From Actinobacteria bacterium HGW-Actinobacteria-6 (GTDB lineage: Bacteria > Actinomycetota > Coriobacteriia > Anaerosomatales > Anaerosomataceae): DNA of 64,000 nucleotides. Below the pieces are notes generated by a model. It did not search any database, was not told the DNA's origin, and saw nothing but the letters and a program-made list of their open reading frames with translations. Numbering within the stretch: the first letter of the stretch is position 1; the number at the start of each line of letters is the position of its first letter. The stretch spans positions 1-64,000 of the forward strand of contig PHEU01000006.1 in NCBI GenBank assembly GCA_002841295.1, written 5' to 3'. Position numbers and translations under genes: made by a program. This document shows positions 9,001 to 16,878 of the stretch, piece by piece.

Positions 9001-9945
9001 TTAACCCTCGAGCTCAGCGAGCGCTCTCTGTGCGACCTCGCGAACCGCCGCGCGTACCTCGGGCGTTTCGATAGCGTCGATCATCCCCAGGCCAGCCGCC
9101 ACTCTTCGGGCGACCCACGTTGCCGAGGAGTACGGCACCTCGGCGAAAACGGCGCCGTTCTGCTTCAAGTTGAAAGCAGCACCCGGCCAGTCGCGCTCCT
9201 CGGTATGGCGCGCTCCCGGTGCGAGCCGGAGCACGGCAAGCGGCAGCCCTTCGCCGTCGGGTATCACACTCGCGCTGACCGATTGAGAGCGCTCGAAGCG
9301 CTCGCCCGTCGGTTCGGCTTCGCGTATGCGGTCCAGGCGGAAGGTGCGCACGTCGCCTGCACTTTCGCAAAGCGCCTTCACGTACCAGGCACCGCGCTCG
9401 TTTGCGAGCGCATACGGACAGATGACGCGGTCGGAATGCGTGCCGCTTCCTGCCGAGAAGTACCCGATGCGGATCTTAGATCCGGACTCGATCGCCTCAG
9501 CAAGCATCGCGTAGATGCCCACGACCGGAGCGCTCGCGTCGCCAGCGCGCAGTGTGGCCGCAAGCTCGGCGGGGTCGATCTCGGCCGAGGCGGCCGCGAG
9601 CAGCCTGGTTACGAGCGGGTCATCGCTGCCGTGTCCGGCGGCCTGCAGCGCCGCCACGAGGGCGCGAGCTTCGCGGGGAGCGAGACGCACCGGTCGGTCG
9701 AGCGCGGGCGGGGCGCTGTAGACGGTCACGGTGTCGCCGTCGATTGCGAGGTCGATCATCTCGTCGGGGGTGAACGGCGGGACGCCACAGTATGAAAGCG
9801 CGGTCAGGTCGGCCGCGACTTCGGCTTCCGGCGCGCCCACGGCAGCGGCCAGCTCGGCCAGCTTCAGCGTCTCGCCTTGCTTGAGGTATGGCAACAGCGC
9901 CAACATCCGGCGCGTGTGCATCGCGGTGTTCTTTCTAGCGGTCAT
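9001..9945 (-). CDS. pafC: WYL-domain transcriptional regulator, PafC-like
   Basis: A 314-aa regulator with an N-terminal helix-turn-helix (residues about 8-60, MLALLPYLKQGETLKLAELA) and a WYL domain whose core reads IRIGYFSAGS, followed by a WCX-type C-terminal domain. It is paired with, and overlaps by 11 bases, a second WYL protein upstream. Such a tandem is characteristic of actinobacterial PafB/PafC, which form a heterodimeric activator of the DNA-damage response in mycobacteria. Start chosen at ATG 9945 (GGAGG 12 bases upstream); a TTG three codons earlier is possible. Proteasome genes are not in the window. Confidence 0.8.
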   Translation of the reverse strand: MTARKNTAMHTRRMLALLPYLKQGETLKLAELAAAVGAPEAEVAADLTALSYCGVPPFTPDEMIDLAIDGDTVTVYSAPPALDRPVRLAPREARALVAALQAAGHGSDDPLVTRLLAAASAEIDPAELAATLRAGDASAPVVGIYAMLAEAIESGSKIRIGYFSAGSGTHSDRVICPYALANERGAWYVKALCESAGDVRTFRLDRIREAEPTGERFERSQSVSASVIPDGEGLPLAVLRLAPGARHTEERDWPGAAFNLKQNGAVFAEVPYSSATWVARRVAAGLGMIDAIETPEVRAAVREVAQRALAELEG

Positions 9946-10903
9946 GGCGCGCAAGCACCTCCGTAAGTCCTACTCGGAAGATATCGACGACTGTCTGCGG
10001 CTCAAGCGGAACCACGCCGGGCCCATGCTCAACGCACCACGACGCCAGCCCGCGCGGATCGCCGACTTCGATGCGCCAGAGCGCGCATCCGTCCGGCTGC
10101 TCCGCGATCGTGCCGTTTCCGCCCGAGAGCCGGGCCGCTCGCCACGCATCTTCTGCCGAGAACCGCACGACCGCTTCAAACGGCGTCGGCCCGTACTGGA
10201 AGGGCAGCAGCGAGTACTCTGCGACAGCGAACCAATCCGGTCGCTCGAAGTCGGGCGTCTTGGGCGCAGTCGCGTTCACGCGCATGTTGGTCGCGCGCTT
10301 GAGCGCGTACACGCGGATCTCGCCGATCGAGGTGTCGAGCCCCACCAGATACCAGCGTCCCTCCCGGAAGAAGATGCCGTATGGCGCGACCTCGTGCATG
10401 CGGGACTCGCCCTTGGCGTTGGTGTAATCGAAGGCGACGAACTTGCGAGACGCGATCGCCTCGGCGGTCAGTGCTGCCGAGGCACCCTGGGCGCGCGGGT
10501 CTTCATCAACGAGTGTGGTCGCAACCGAAACGGGTGCCGGTGCACCCTGGCCGAGCTTGGCGAGCGCAATCGTGAGGTCCTCGGCAAAGGGGAAGGACTC
10601 GTCGGTCGCGAGCGCGGCGACGGCAGTCCGGATGGTGGCTGTCTCCTCGGCAGAAAGCATCACTTCGGTCGCGAACGTGCCGGCGCGGTCGAGGCGATAG
10701 CACTCGTCCTCATCGACCTCGATGGCGATGCCTGCCGCGCGCAATGCTTCTTTGTCGCGCTCGAACATACGCAGGAAGGCTGCTTCGTCCTGATCTTCGG
10801 GATATCCGAGGCCTTCGGAACGCAGTTCTTCGGCCGAGACAAAACGTGGGGTCTTGGCGAGAAAGAGCGCCAGGTTAACGAGGCGCTCGCCGGGATCCGG
10901 CAC
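9935..10903 (-). CDS. pafB: WYL-domain transcriptional regulator, PafB-like
   Basis: A 322-aa protein, homologous in layout to its downstream partner: N-terminal winged helix (RLVNLALFLAKTPRFVSAEE), a central region, then a WYL domain (KFVAFDYTNAKGE, followed by YLVGLD) and C-terminal WCX part. The start is GTG at 10903, fixed by AGGAGG six bases upstream; the longer frame starts inside that site. In actinobacteria PafB and PafC act together as DNA-damage-responsive transcription activators, with ligand binding inferred for the WYL domain. It is the first gene of the two-gene operon. Confidence 0.8.
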   Translation of the reverse strand: MPDPGERLVNLALFLAKTPRFVSAEELRSEGLGYPEDQDEAAFLRMFERDKEALRAAGIAIEVDEDECYRLDRAGTFATEVMLSAEETATIRTAVAALATDESFPFAEDLTIALAKLGQGAPAPVSVATTLVDEDPRAQGASAALTAEAIASRKFVAFDYTNAKGESRMHEVAPYGIFFREGRWYLVGLDTSIGEIRVYALKRATNMRVNATAPKTPDFERPDWFAVAEYSLLPFQYGPTPFEAVVRFSAEDAWRAARLSGGNGTIAEQPDGCALWRIEVGDPRGLASWCVEHGPGVVPLEPQTVVDIFRVGLTEVLARHDR

Positions 10904-10918
10904 GGTTCCTCCTAGCAT

Positions 10919-11323
10919 CGACGAAGCGGACTACCCGATTCTACAGCGAAGAAGCCCAAGCGCGGAAAGTGTCGGAGAAAGAGGACGAGGCGCGCGGGGG
11001 GAGCGCACCTCGTTAGTGAAGTGGGCGATTCCCCGTCCATTGAGGGGGGAGGAGAAGACGGGTCGCACAACCCCACGTATATGTTAGCAATATATATGCC
11101 ACTCATGTCCAGTGGTGTTGCAAACTAATCTAAAGGACTGCTATATGAGACGCGGCACGATACAACGGATGGGGGAACTTCGGGAGGGGACTGCGCACGC
11201 ACGTCGATGCGCGGTCATGCGGACCACAGAAACCGAGTCGAATCCTCCCACCGCAACATTCGGTCCTTCGTTTACACTTGACCTGCCGGCGCAGCTGCCG
11301 GTCGGTGGAGCAGAGGGGGAGCG
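10919..11323. other. Intergenic region with AT-rich patch, no gene seen
   Basis: About 400 bases between pafB (leftward) and a rightward membrane-protein gene. It includes an AT-rich patch around 11079-11150 unlike its surroundings, a TACACT -10-like hexamer at 11273-11278 without a convincing -35, and an imperfect inverted repeat GACCTGCCGG...CTGCCGGTC at about 11280-11303 just before the next gene. No open frame with a ribosome site was found. Confidence 0.5.
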
Positions 11324-12268
11324 ATGGAACGAAACGATGATGTGACCGAGGTCGCGCAGACCCGGAAACCTAACAAGGCGCTCAGAATCGTAATCGTACT
11401 GCTCACGGTGATCATTCTGGCAGGTGCCGGTGTGCTGGGAGCCCGTGAGCTATCGCGCATGAACAGCGCCCGGGGCAGCCTCGACCTTGCTATTGAGAAG
11501 CTCTCGGCAGCCGAGCCGGTCGTCTTGCAGGTCGACAACGCCGTCCGCAGTGAGGTCGCCTCGGCAGTCGTTCCCGCCGCTGAGGACGGGCTTATCGCTG
11601 CCGAGAAGGCAATCGGCGACCTGAATGAGGCGCTAGCGCAGCTTGACGTGGCGCAATCCGGACTCTCCGATAGCGATGCAACGCTCGCGGCGGCCGTCCG
11701 TGAAGCTATTGTCGCCCGAATAGCGATGCTGACGGAGGCGAAAGTCGTGCTCGCAGCAGACTCCCGTGCGGGCACCGTGGTTGACCCGGCGCACCAAGCC
11801 TGGGCACTGGCTGGCGAGGCCGCGACGCTGACGGTGAACGCCGCTGCCGAGTACAACAAGCACACCAAGGCTGGCGTCGAGGGCTCCACGAAGCTGTCGA
11901 ATCAGGCGACCGTCAAGCTTAAGTTGGCTCGCTCGCTCCTCGAGACCGTGACCGCAGGCTTCCCTGAGGCCGATATGGCTCCGTATGTGAGCTATATCGA
12001 TGGCCGACTCAAACTGCTCGACAGCTCCCGCAAGATCGACTCACAGTGGCTCGCGAACAAGATAGAGGACGCGAACAAGCTTCTCGATGCGTACAACGCT
12101 GAGGAGCAGAAGGTCGTGGATCAGGCTAAGGCGCTCACCTCGACGCCGGCCGGCACGATCGCTGATGCATATGAGCTGCTCACAAAAGACGCGATCACGC
12201 GTTACTTCAAAGCGCGCGATGAGGCACGGAGTGCAGACGAGGCCGTGAAGGCGGCTGCTGCGAGCTAG
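11324..12268 (+). CDS. Single-pass membrane protein with long helical extracytoplasmic domain
   Basis: Unrecognised 314-aa protein. After a polar 22-residue N-terminus there is one transmembrane helix (about 23-45, LRIVIVLLTVIILAGAGVL). About 265 residues follow that are nearly all alpha-helical by composition (alanine, leucine, lysine and glutamate rich, few glycines or prolines), with heptad-like patches around SLDLAIEKLSAAEPVVLQVD and WLANKIEDANKLLDAYNAEE. The large domain most likely lies outside the cell. The next gene, 32 bases on, encodes a multi-pass protein and probably shares the transcript. No enzymatic motif is visible. The ATG start follows GGGGGAGCG. Confidence 0.7.
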   Translation: MERNDDVTEVAQTRKPNKALRIVIVLLTVIILAGAGVLGARELSRMNSARGSLDLAIEKLSAAEPVVLQVDNAVRSEVASAVVPAAEDGLIAAEKAIGDLNEALAQLDVAQSGLSDSDATLAAAVREAIVARIAMLTEAKVVLAADSRAGTVVDPAHQAWALAGEAATLTVNAAAEYNKHTKAGVEGSTKLSNQATVKLKLARSLLETVTAGFPEADMAPYVSYIDGRLKLLDSSRKIDSQWLANKIEDANKLLDAYNAEEQKVVDQAKALTSTPAGTIADAYELLTKDAITRYFKARDEARSADEAVKAAAAS

Positions 12269-12300
12269 CCCACGATGGCTGAAGACGAAGGAGATGCTAC

Positions 12301-13044
12301 ATGGATAGCGCATTCTGGTCTGCTTGGTGGTGGCCAGCACTAACGGCAACCCTCGGATTCGTGTATGTCGCGCTGCTCGTTCGCCAGTGGTTGGAGCGTC
12401 GCAAGCCGCATCAGCTGGCCTGGGCCGTCGGCTTCTTGTTCTACGCTGTCGCGGCGGTCATGGAGGCGGTGTCTGAGTACACCGGGACATGGGACCCAAC
12501 CGTCTACCGGTTCTACATCGTGCTTGCCGCATCGATGGTCGGGTTCCTCGGCCTGGGTACGCTCTACCTCATCACCAAGAAGCGGACTCTCGGCAATCTC
12601 TATCTCGGTTTCGTTCTCGTCTGCCTCGGCATCTTCCTGTACGGCGTCTTCACGACCCAGCTCATCACCGAGAACCTCGTCGCCGGCATCACAGTTGGCG
12701 GTTCGGCGCTCGGCTCGGGCGGCTCGTTCCCCCGAATGATGTCATTGCCGTTCAACATCACAGGTTCCTTGTTGCTGCTCGGCGGCTCGGCGTGGTCGGT
12801 CGTGAAGTTCTGGTCCAAGCCCGAGTACCGCTACCGCTCGTGGGCGAACGTGCTCATCTTCGTCGGCACGCTCATCATTGCAGGCGCGGGCTCCATGGCG
12901 CGCGCCGGACAGACGGTGGGCCTGTATCCGGGTGAGATGGTCGCCTCGGCACTGCTGCTCTGGGGCTTTCTGAAGGCAGGGACGCTGCAGAAGGGCGCCG
13001 AGGCCATCAAGGCGCGCAGGGCGGCTGATCAGCCCTCTTCGTAG
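12301..13044 (+). CDS. Multi-pass membrane protein of unknown function
   Basis: A 247-aa protein with about seven hydrophobic helices, starting near residues 9-27 (WWPALTATLGFVYVALLV) and including VGFLFYAVAAVMEAVSEY and WANVLIFVGTLIIAGAGSMA. No conserved histidine or cysteine clusters suggest haem or metal binding. The ATG is preceded by AAGGAGATGCTAC. Its last 16 bases overlap the end of the convergent crp/fnr gene. It may partner the helical membrane protein upstream; no family function can be assigned from the sequence. Confidence 0.7.
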   Translation: MDSAFWSAWWWPALTATLGFVYVALLVRQWLERRKPHQLAWAVGFLFYAVAAVMEAVSEYTGTWDPTVYRFYIVLAASMVGFLGLGTLYLITKKRTLGNLYLGFVLVCLGIFLYGVFTTQLITENLVAGITVGGSALGSGGSFPRMMSLPFNITGSLLLLGGSAWSVVKFWSKPEYRYRSWANVLIFVGTLIIAGAGSMARAGQTVGLYPGEMVASALLLWGFLKAGTLQKGAEAIKARRAADQPSS

Positions 13045-13742
13045 CCGGCGCCGAGACGGGCGAGCGCGCCCACGTCATACACGATGACTTCCGAGCCGCG
13101 CACGGCGAGCACCTCTTCGTCGCGGAGGCGCGCAAACGCGCGCGAGAGCGTCTCGGGAACCGTCCCGAGCGACGCCGCGAGTTCGGCCTTGCTCATGCCG
13201 AGTGACACCTTCAGTCCTTCGGGCGTGGCTTCGCCGGTGGCGAGCGAGCGCTGGAACAAGTATCGCGCGAGGCGCCCGGGTACATCGAGGGCGAGCGTCT
13301 GCACGACCGCGGTGAGGTTCACGACCCGCGATGCGAGGTCCGCGATGAGGCTGCGAGCGACGTCGGGCTCCTCGGCCATGAGCGAGAAGAGCGCCTCGCG
13401 GTCGAGCCACGCGATGGTTGCGTCGGTTGCGGCTTCAACGTTGGCGGGGTTGCGACCGCCGGAGAGGGCGGCGACGGCTACGAACGGCTCGCCGGACTCC
13501 ACGGTCTCGAGTGTGATGCTGCGCCCGTCCGCCTGCAGGTGGAATACGCGCGCCTTGCCTGAGACGACCACGCCCAGAAGCGTAGCGGGTTCGCCTTCGG
13601 TTGCGAGCGTTGTTCCACGCGACACGTGCTGCACGCGGGCGACAAGCGCAAGCTCCCCGATCGCCTTCGCACTCGCAGCGCGCCACAGCCGACACGCGGC
13701 GAACGCGGCTAGCACATCAGGTCTCGGGGTATCGCTTGGCAC
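13029..13742 (-). CDS. Crp/Fnr-family transcriptional regulator (nitrosative-stress type)
   Basis: A 237-aa cyclic-nucleotide-binding-fold regulator: beta-roll from about residue 32 (VARVQHVSRGTTLATEGEPA), dimer helix around PGRLARYLFQ and a C-terminal helix-turn-helix (MSKAELAASLGTVPETLSR). It lacks the N-terminal cysteine cluster of Fnr, so it is closer to DNR/HcpR-type sensors, some of which bind haem. The GTG start at 13742 follows GAGGAGG by 6 bases. It is divergent from a YgbA_NO protein, ferredoxin and hcp, and the shared upstream region holds a perfect Fnr-type palindrome, so it very likely controls these genes in response to NO or redox state. Confidence 0.85.
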   Translation of the reverse strand: MPSDTPRPDVLAAFAACRLWRAASAKAIGELALVARVQHVSRGTTLATEGEPATLLGVVVSGKARVFHLQADGRSITLETVESGEPFVAVAALSGGRNPANVEAATDATIAWLDREALFSLMAEEPDVARSLIADLASRVVNLTAVVQTLALDVPGRLARYLFQRSLATGEATPEGLKVSLGMSKAELAASLGTVPETLSRAFARLRDEEVLAVRGSEVIVYDVGALARLGAGYEEG

Positions 13743-13775
13743 CAGTGGCCTCCTCGGTAAAGTCGTGTTGCGATT

Positions 13776-13789
13776 TTGACATGAGTCAA
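13776..13789. promoter_or_regulatory. Fnr/Crp-family operator, TTGAC-N4-GTCAA
   Basis: Perfect inverted repeat TTGACATGAGTCAA, matching the half-site spacing of Fnr/DNR boxes (TTGAT-N4-ATCAA). It lies in the divergent region between the Crp/Fnr regulator gene (start 13742) and the YgbA_NO gene (start 13859), so one box could serve both directions. Confidence 0.7.
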
Positions 13790-13858
13790 GGCTCACTGCG
13801 AACCGCAAGGATAGAGTCAGCCCAGCCGAGGAAAGGAACTCCTTTGGGGGAGTCGATG

Positions 13859-14293
13859 ATGACAGACAAGTTCCGTGAGCGCATGGCAGACGAACAGGTC
13901 CGCCATGACACACGGACGCTCGGCGATTTCGTCGGCATCTACTGCGGCGGCAACCACACGGACAGCGGTCGGCTGGCGATCGAAAGCGACGCCGCAACAC
14001 TCGGTGTGTATGGGCGAAAGCCCCCGGTCATGTGTGCCGAGTGCGCGGAGCATCTCAGATATGCCGAGAAGCGCCGCGCCTACTGCCCCAAGGATCCGAA
14101 GCCGTTCTGCGCACACTGTGACACACACTGCTACAACCCCGAAGAGCGGGCGTGGCAGCAGCAGATGATGCGCTACAGCGGACCGCGCTCGATGTTCCAC
14201 GGACACGCAATCGACGGCATCAAACACGCGCTCGAGGCGCGCAAGTACCGCAAACAGGCCGGCAAGCCCGGCGCGAGAGAGGAAGTCCAATGA
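13859..14293 (+). CDS. YgbA_NO family protein (nitrous oxide-stimulated promoter family)
   Basis: A 144-aa soluble protein rich in cysteine and histidine: IYCGGNH near residue 26, CAECAEHL near 60, and YCPKDPKPFCAHCDTHCY around 75-92. This pattern matches the YgbA_NO family, named for genes induced by nitrogen oxides; YgbA of enterobacteria is induced by nitric oxide. The cysteines probably bind a metal. ATG at 13859 is preferred to the ATG one codon earlier because the GGGGGAG site is then 6 bases away. It is the first gene of the operon with a ferredoxin (ATGA overlap) and hcp. Confidence 0.85.
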   Translation: MTDKFRERMADEQVRHDTRTLGDFVGIYCGGNHTDSGRLAIESDAATLGVYGRKPPVMCAECAEHLRYAEKRRAYCPKDPKPFCAHCDTHCYNPEERAWQQQMMRYSGPRSMFHGHAIDGIKHALEARKYRKQAGKPGAREEVQ

Positions 14294-14676
14294 CAGACAC
14301 CATCACCCGACAGATCGTCCACATCGACGAGGAGCTCTGCACCGGCTGCGGCCTGTGCGTGTCGCCGTGCGCCGAGGGCGCCATCGTCATGGAGAACGGC
14401 AAGGCCAAGGTCGTGCGCGAAGAACTGTGTGACGGCGCCGGCTTCTGCCTCGGCGTCTGCCCGACCGGTGCGCTCACGCTTGAGACTCGCGAGACCGTCC
14501 CGTTCGACCACGAAGCTGCCGCGCCGATCATGGCCGAGAAGCTCAAGACGTACATCCCGCAGTCGTGCTACATCTGCGGCACCGATGAGGATTCGGCACC
14601 GCTCCTCCCCGTGCGGACCAAGGGTAACAGCACGTGGGTATGTACTCGGTGCCTCCCGCAGCTGATCCACGGGTAG
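14290..14676 (+). CDS. 4Fe-4S ferredoxin with C-terminal zinc-ribbon-like cysteines
   Basis: A 128-aa iron-sulfur protein. The first cluster motif is CTGCGLCVSPC (about residues 15-25). The second is CDGAGFCLGVCPTG, with an altered spacing (C-x5-C-x3-C-P) that may bind a cluster with only three of the usual ligands in that stretch. A C-terminal CYIC...CTRC pair (about residues 98 and 119) resembles a rubredoxin or zinc-ribbon knuckle. Such ferredoxins occur next to hybrid-cluster proteins and probably supply electrons to Hcp. Its ATG overlaps the stop of the YgbA_NO gene. Confidence 0.85.
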   Translation: MTDTITRQIVHIDEELCTGCGLCVSPCAEGAIVMENGKAKVVREELCDGAGFCLGVCPTGALTLETRETVPFDHEAAAPIMAEKLKTYIPQSCYICGTDEDSAPLLPVRTKGNSTWVCTRCLPQLIHG

Positions 14677-14687
14677 CGCTTTTGGGC

Positions 14688-14746
14688 GTGCCGGTTTGCG
14701 GCACAAATCCCCGGCTCAAACAGTCCTCGGCGGGGCTTGCCCCGCC
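14688..14746 (+). other. Two perfect hairpins between ferredoxin gene and hcp
   Basis: Two short perfect stem-loops lie in the 180-base gap: GTGCCG/CGGCAC (14688-14704) and GGCGGGG/CCCCGCC with loop CTTG (14729-14746). Neither is followed by a T run, so they may attenuate or stabilise the message rather than terminate it. Further on, ACACGTGCAT occurs twice as a direct repeat (14781-14790 and 14820-14829), just before the hcp ribosome site. Confidence 0.5.
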
Positions 14747-14856
14747 TGCGGAACTCGCCGGGGACCTGCACCACAAACCGACACGTGCATGGTTTCGCGA
14801 GAGCAGATTCAGACAAACAACACGTGCATATCCAAGTTTGAGAAGGAGTGAAGACT

Positions 14857-16494
14857 ATGTTCTGTAACCAATGTGAGCAGACTAGTAAGGGTGTTGGGTG
14901 CACTACTGTTGGGGTTTGCGGGAAGACGCCGGATGTCTCGGCGCTGCAGGACCTCGTTTTGCATCAGCTTAAGGGGATTGCGGCGCTCGGGGTTGCTGGC
15001 GCGAAGGTCGGCGTTGTCGACCACGCGGCTGACGTGTACATGACGCAGGCGCTCTTCACGACTGTGACGAACGTTGACTTCGACGACGAACATCTTGCTG
15101 GCGTCATCCGTGAGGGCGCGGCTGTGAAGGCTGCGCTTCTGGCGAAGGTCGATGCGGCTGGTGGCGTTGTTGATACGAACGACCCGGCAGTGATGTTCGA
15201 GCCGGCCGCCGATCTTGCGGGACTCGTCGCGCAGGGCGAAGCGGTCGGGATCTTCTCGGATCATGATCGTGACGAGAACGTTGTCGCGCTGCAGCAGACC
15301 GCCGTCTACGGCCTCAAGGGCATTGCGGCGTATGCGGATCACGCTCGCGTTCTCGGCCATGAAGATGTGCGCGTCTACAGCTTCCAGCACGAGCTTCTCG
15401 CCGCGCTATCGGACAAGAGCCTCGACTTGGACGCATGGGTCGGTCTCACGCTCAAGACGGGCGAGGTCAACCTGTGGGTCATGGAGCTGCTCGACGCAGC
15501 GAACACCGGCACGTACGGGCATCCGGTCCCCACGTCGGTCCCGCTTGGCCACCGTCCCAACAAGGCGATCGTCGTCTCAGGGCACGACCTCAAGGACATC
15601 AAGGAGCTCTTGGAGCAGACCGAGGGTCTTGGGATCGACATCTACACGCACGGCGAGATGCTGCCGGCGCACGGCTACCCGGAGCTGAAGAAGTACCCGC
15701 ACTTCTACGGGCACTACGGCACCGCGTGGCAGAACCAGCGCAAGGAGTTCGACGAGTTCCCGGGTGCCATCCTCATGACGACCAACTGCATCCAGAACCC
15801 GCGCGACACGTACACCGACAACATCTTCGCGACTGGCCGAGTGGCGCACCCGCGTGCAATCCACGTCGACAACGGTGAGTACAAGGCCGTCATCGACCGC
15901 GCGCTTGCGATGCCCGGCTTCACCGATGAGTTCGATGGCGGTTCCGTGATGGTCGGCTTCGGTCGCAATGCGGTGCTCTCCGTCGCCCCGACGATCATCG
16001 ACGCCGTCAAGTCCGGCGCCATCAAGCACTTCTTCCTGGTCGGTGGATGCGACGGCGCCAAGCCGGGCCGCAGCTACTACACCGACTTCGTGGAGCAGGC
16101 GCCGGCCGACACGGTCGTTCTCACCCTTGCGTGCGGCAAGTTCCGTTTCTTCGACAAGCAGCTGGGCGACATCGGCGGCATCCCTCGTCTGCTCGACGTG
16201 GGCCAGTGCAACGATGCCTACTCGGCCATCAAGATCGCACTCGCGCTTGCGGATGCTTTCGAGGTCGGCGTGAACGAGCTGCCGCTCTCGATGATCCTGT
16301 CGTGGTACGAGCAGAAGGCCGTCGCGATCCTGCTGACGCTCCTGCACCTCGGTATCACCGACATCCGCCTTGGGCCCACCCTGCCGGCGTTCATCACGCC
16401 TGCAGTGCTCCAGGTGCTCGTTGATGCGTTCGACATCAAGCCGATCGCGGCCACCGCTGCCGAGGATCTCAAGACGATCCTGGGTGCCGCGTGA
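14857..16494 (+). CDS. hcp: Hybrid-cluster protein / hydroxylamine reductase
   Basis: A 545-aa cytoplasmic metalloenzyme. The N-terminal [4Fe-4S] motif has Cys3, Cys6, Cys15 and Cys21 (C-x2-C-x8-C-x5-C), the spacing seen in strict anaerobes. Hybrid-cluster motifs are visible further on, including TNCIQNP (near 310), VGGCDGAKPGR (near 395) and LACGKFRF (near 425). Hcp reduces NO to N2O, or hydroxylamine to ammonia in vitro, and protects anaerobes from nitrosative stress. The ATG at 14857 has AAGGAG 8 bases upstream; a GTG three codons earlier lies too close to that site. The first 250 bases are less GC-rich in third positions than the rest. Confidence 0.95.
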   Translation: MFCNQCEQTSKGVGCTTVGVCGKTPDVSALQDLVLHQLKGIAALGVAGAKVGVVDHAADVYMTQALFTTVTNVDFDDEHLAGVIREGAAVKAALLAKVDAAGGVVDTNDPAVMFEPAADLAGLVAQGEAVGIFSDHDRDENVVALQQTAVYGLKGIAAYADHARVLGHEDVRVYSFQHELLAALSDKSLDLDAWVGLTLKTGEVNLWVMELLDAANTGTYGHPVPTSVPLGHRPNKAIVVSGHDLKDIKELLEQTEGLGIDIYTHGEMLPAHGYPELKKYPHFYGHYGTAWQNQRKEFDEFPGAILMTTNCIQNPRDTYTDNIFATGRVAHPRAIHVDNGEYKAVIDRALAMPGFTDEFDGGSVMVGFGRNAVLSVAPTIIDAVKSGAIKHFFLVGGCDGAKPGRSYYTDFVEQAPADTVVLTLACGKFRFFDKQLGDIGGIPRLLDVGQCNDAYSAIKIALALADAFEVGVNELPLSMILSWYEQKAVAILLTLLHLGITDIRLGPTLPAFITPAVLQVLVDAFDIKPIAATAAEDLKTILGAA

Positions 16495-16817
16495 GCGAGC
16501 TTGAACCGCTAGCGATTCCGGAGACGGCGGCCCCCTCGCGGGGCCGCCAGATCCTCGGACGCGTGCTGCTCGGTTTTGGCTGGACGATCGTCGGCTTCGT
16601 GGCGCTCGGCATCGTGCTCTATCTCTTCGGCGGCATGTGGGTGCGCACGCCCGAGATGCGCGCTGCGTACAGCGATCTCGTCGCCAGCGGTCAGCAGCCT
16701 GCCATAGAGCGCACGCTCGTCGTGCCAATTCCCGGTTGTGTGTGCCACAGCGACGACCCGGTCACACAGGCGCAGCACTCCACGCGGCACATCCGTGACT
16801 GCTTCACCTGCCACTAG
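16491..16817 (+). CDS. Small membrane-anchored protein with CxCH and CxxCH motifs
   Basis: A 108-aa protein starting with GTG inside the hcp stop (GTGA overlap). One transmembrane helix (about residues 28-48, GFGWTIVGFVALGIVLYLFG) is followed by a short extracytoplasmic segment holding CVCHSDD and, as the last four residues, CFTCH preceded by HSTRHIRD. CFTCH is a standard haem c attachment site. CVCH has one residue too few between the cysteines, though the two histidines and acidic residues around it look conserved. It resembles a minimal NapC/NirT-type anchor cut down to one or two haems. The coupling to hcp suggests a role in electron delivery or NO detoxification, which is inference. Confidence 0.7.
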   Translation: MSELEPLAIPETAAPSRGRQILGRVLLGFGWTIVGFVALGIVLYLFGGMWVRTPEMRAAYSDLVASGQQPAIERTLVVPIPGCVCHSDDPVTQAQHSTRHIRDCFTCH

Positions 16818-16878
16818 CACCGTTCGCGTGTCACCGGTGTAAGCTGAGTGAAAGTGTCCGTTTCAGCCGAGGAGTGAA

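Noticed and set aside
9731-10915. 394-codon plus-strand frame opposite pafB
   Set aside because: Shadow of the WYL regulator, which has domain motifs, a good start and operon context.
15577-16728. 383-codon minus-strand frame opposite hcp
   Set aside because: Shadow; hcp is unambiguous.
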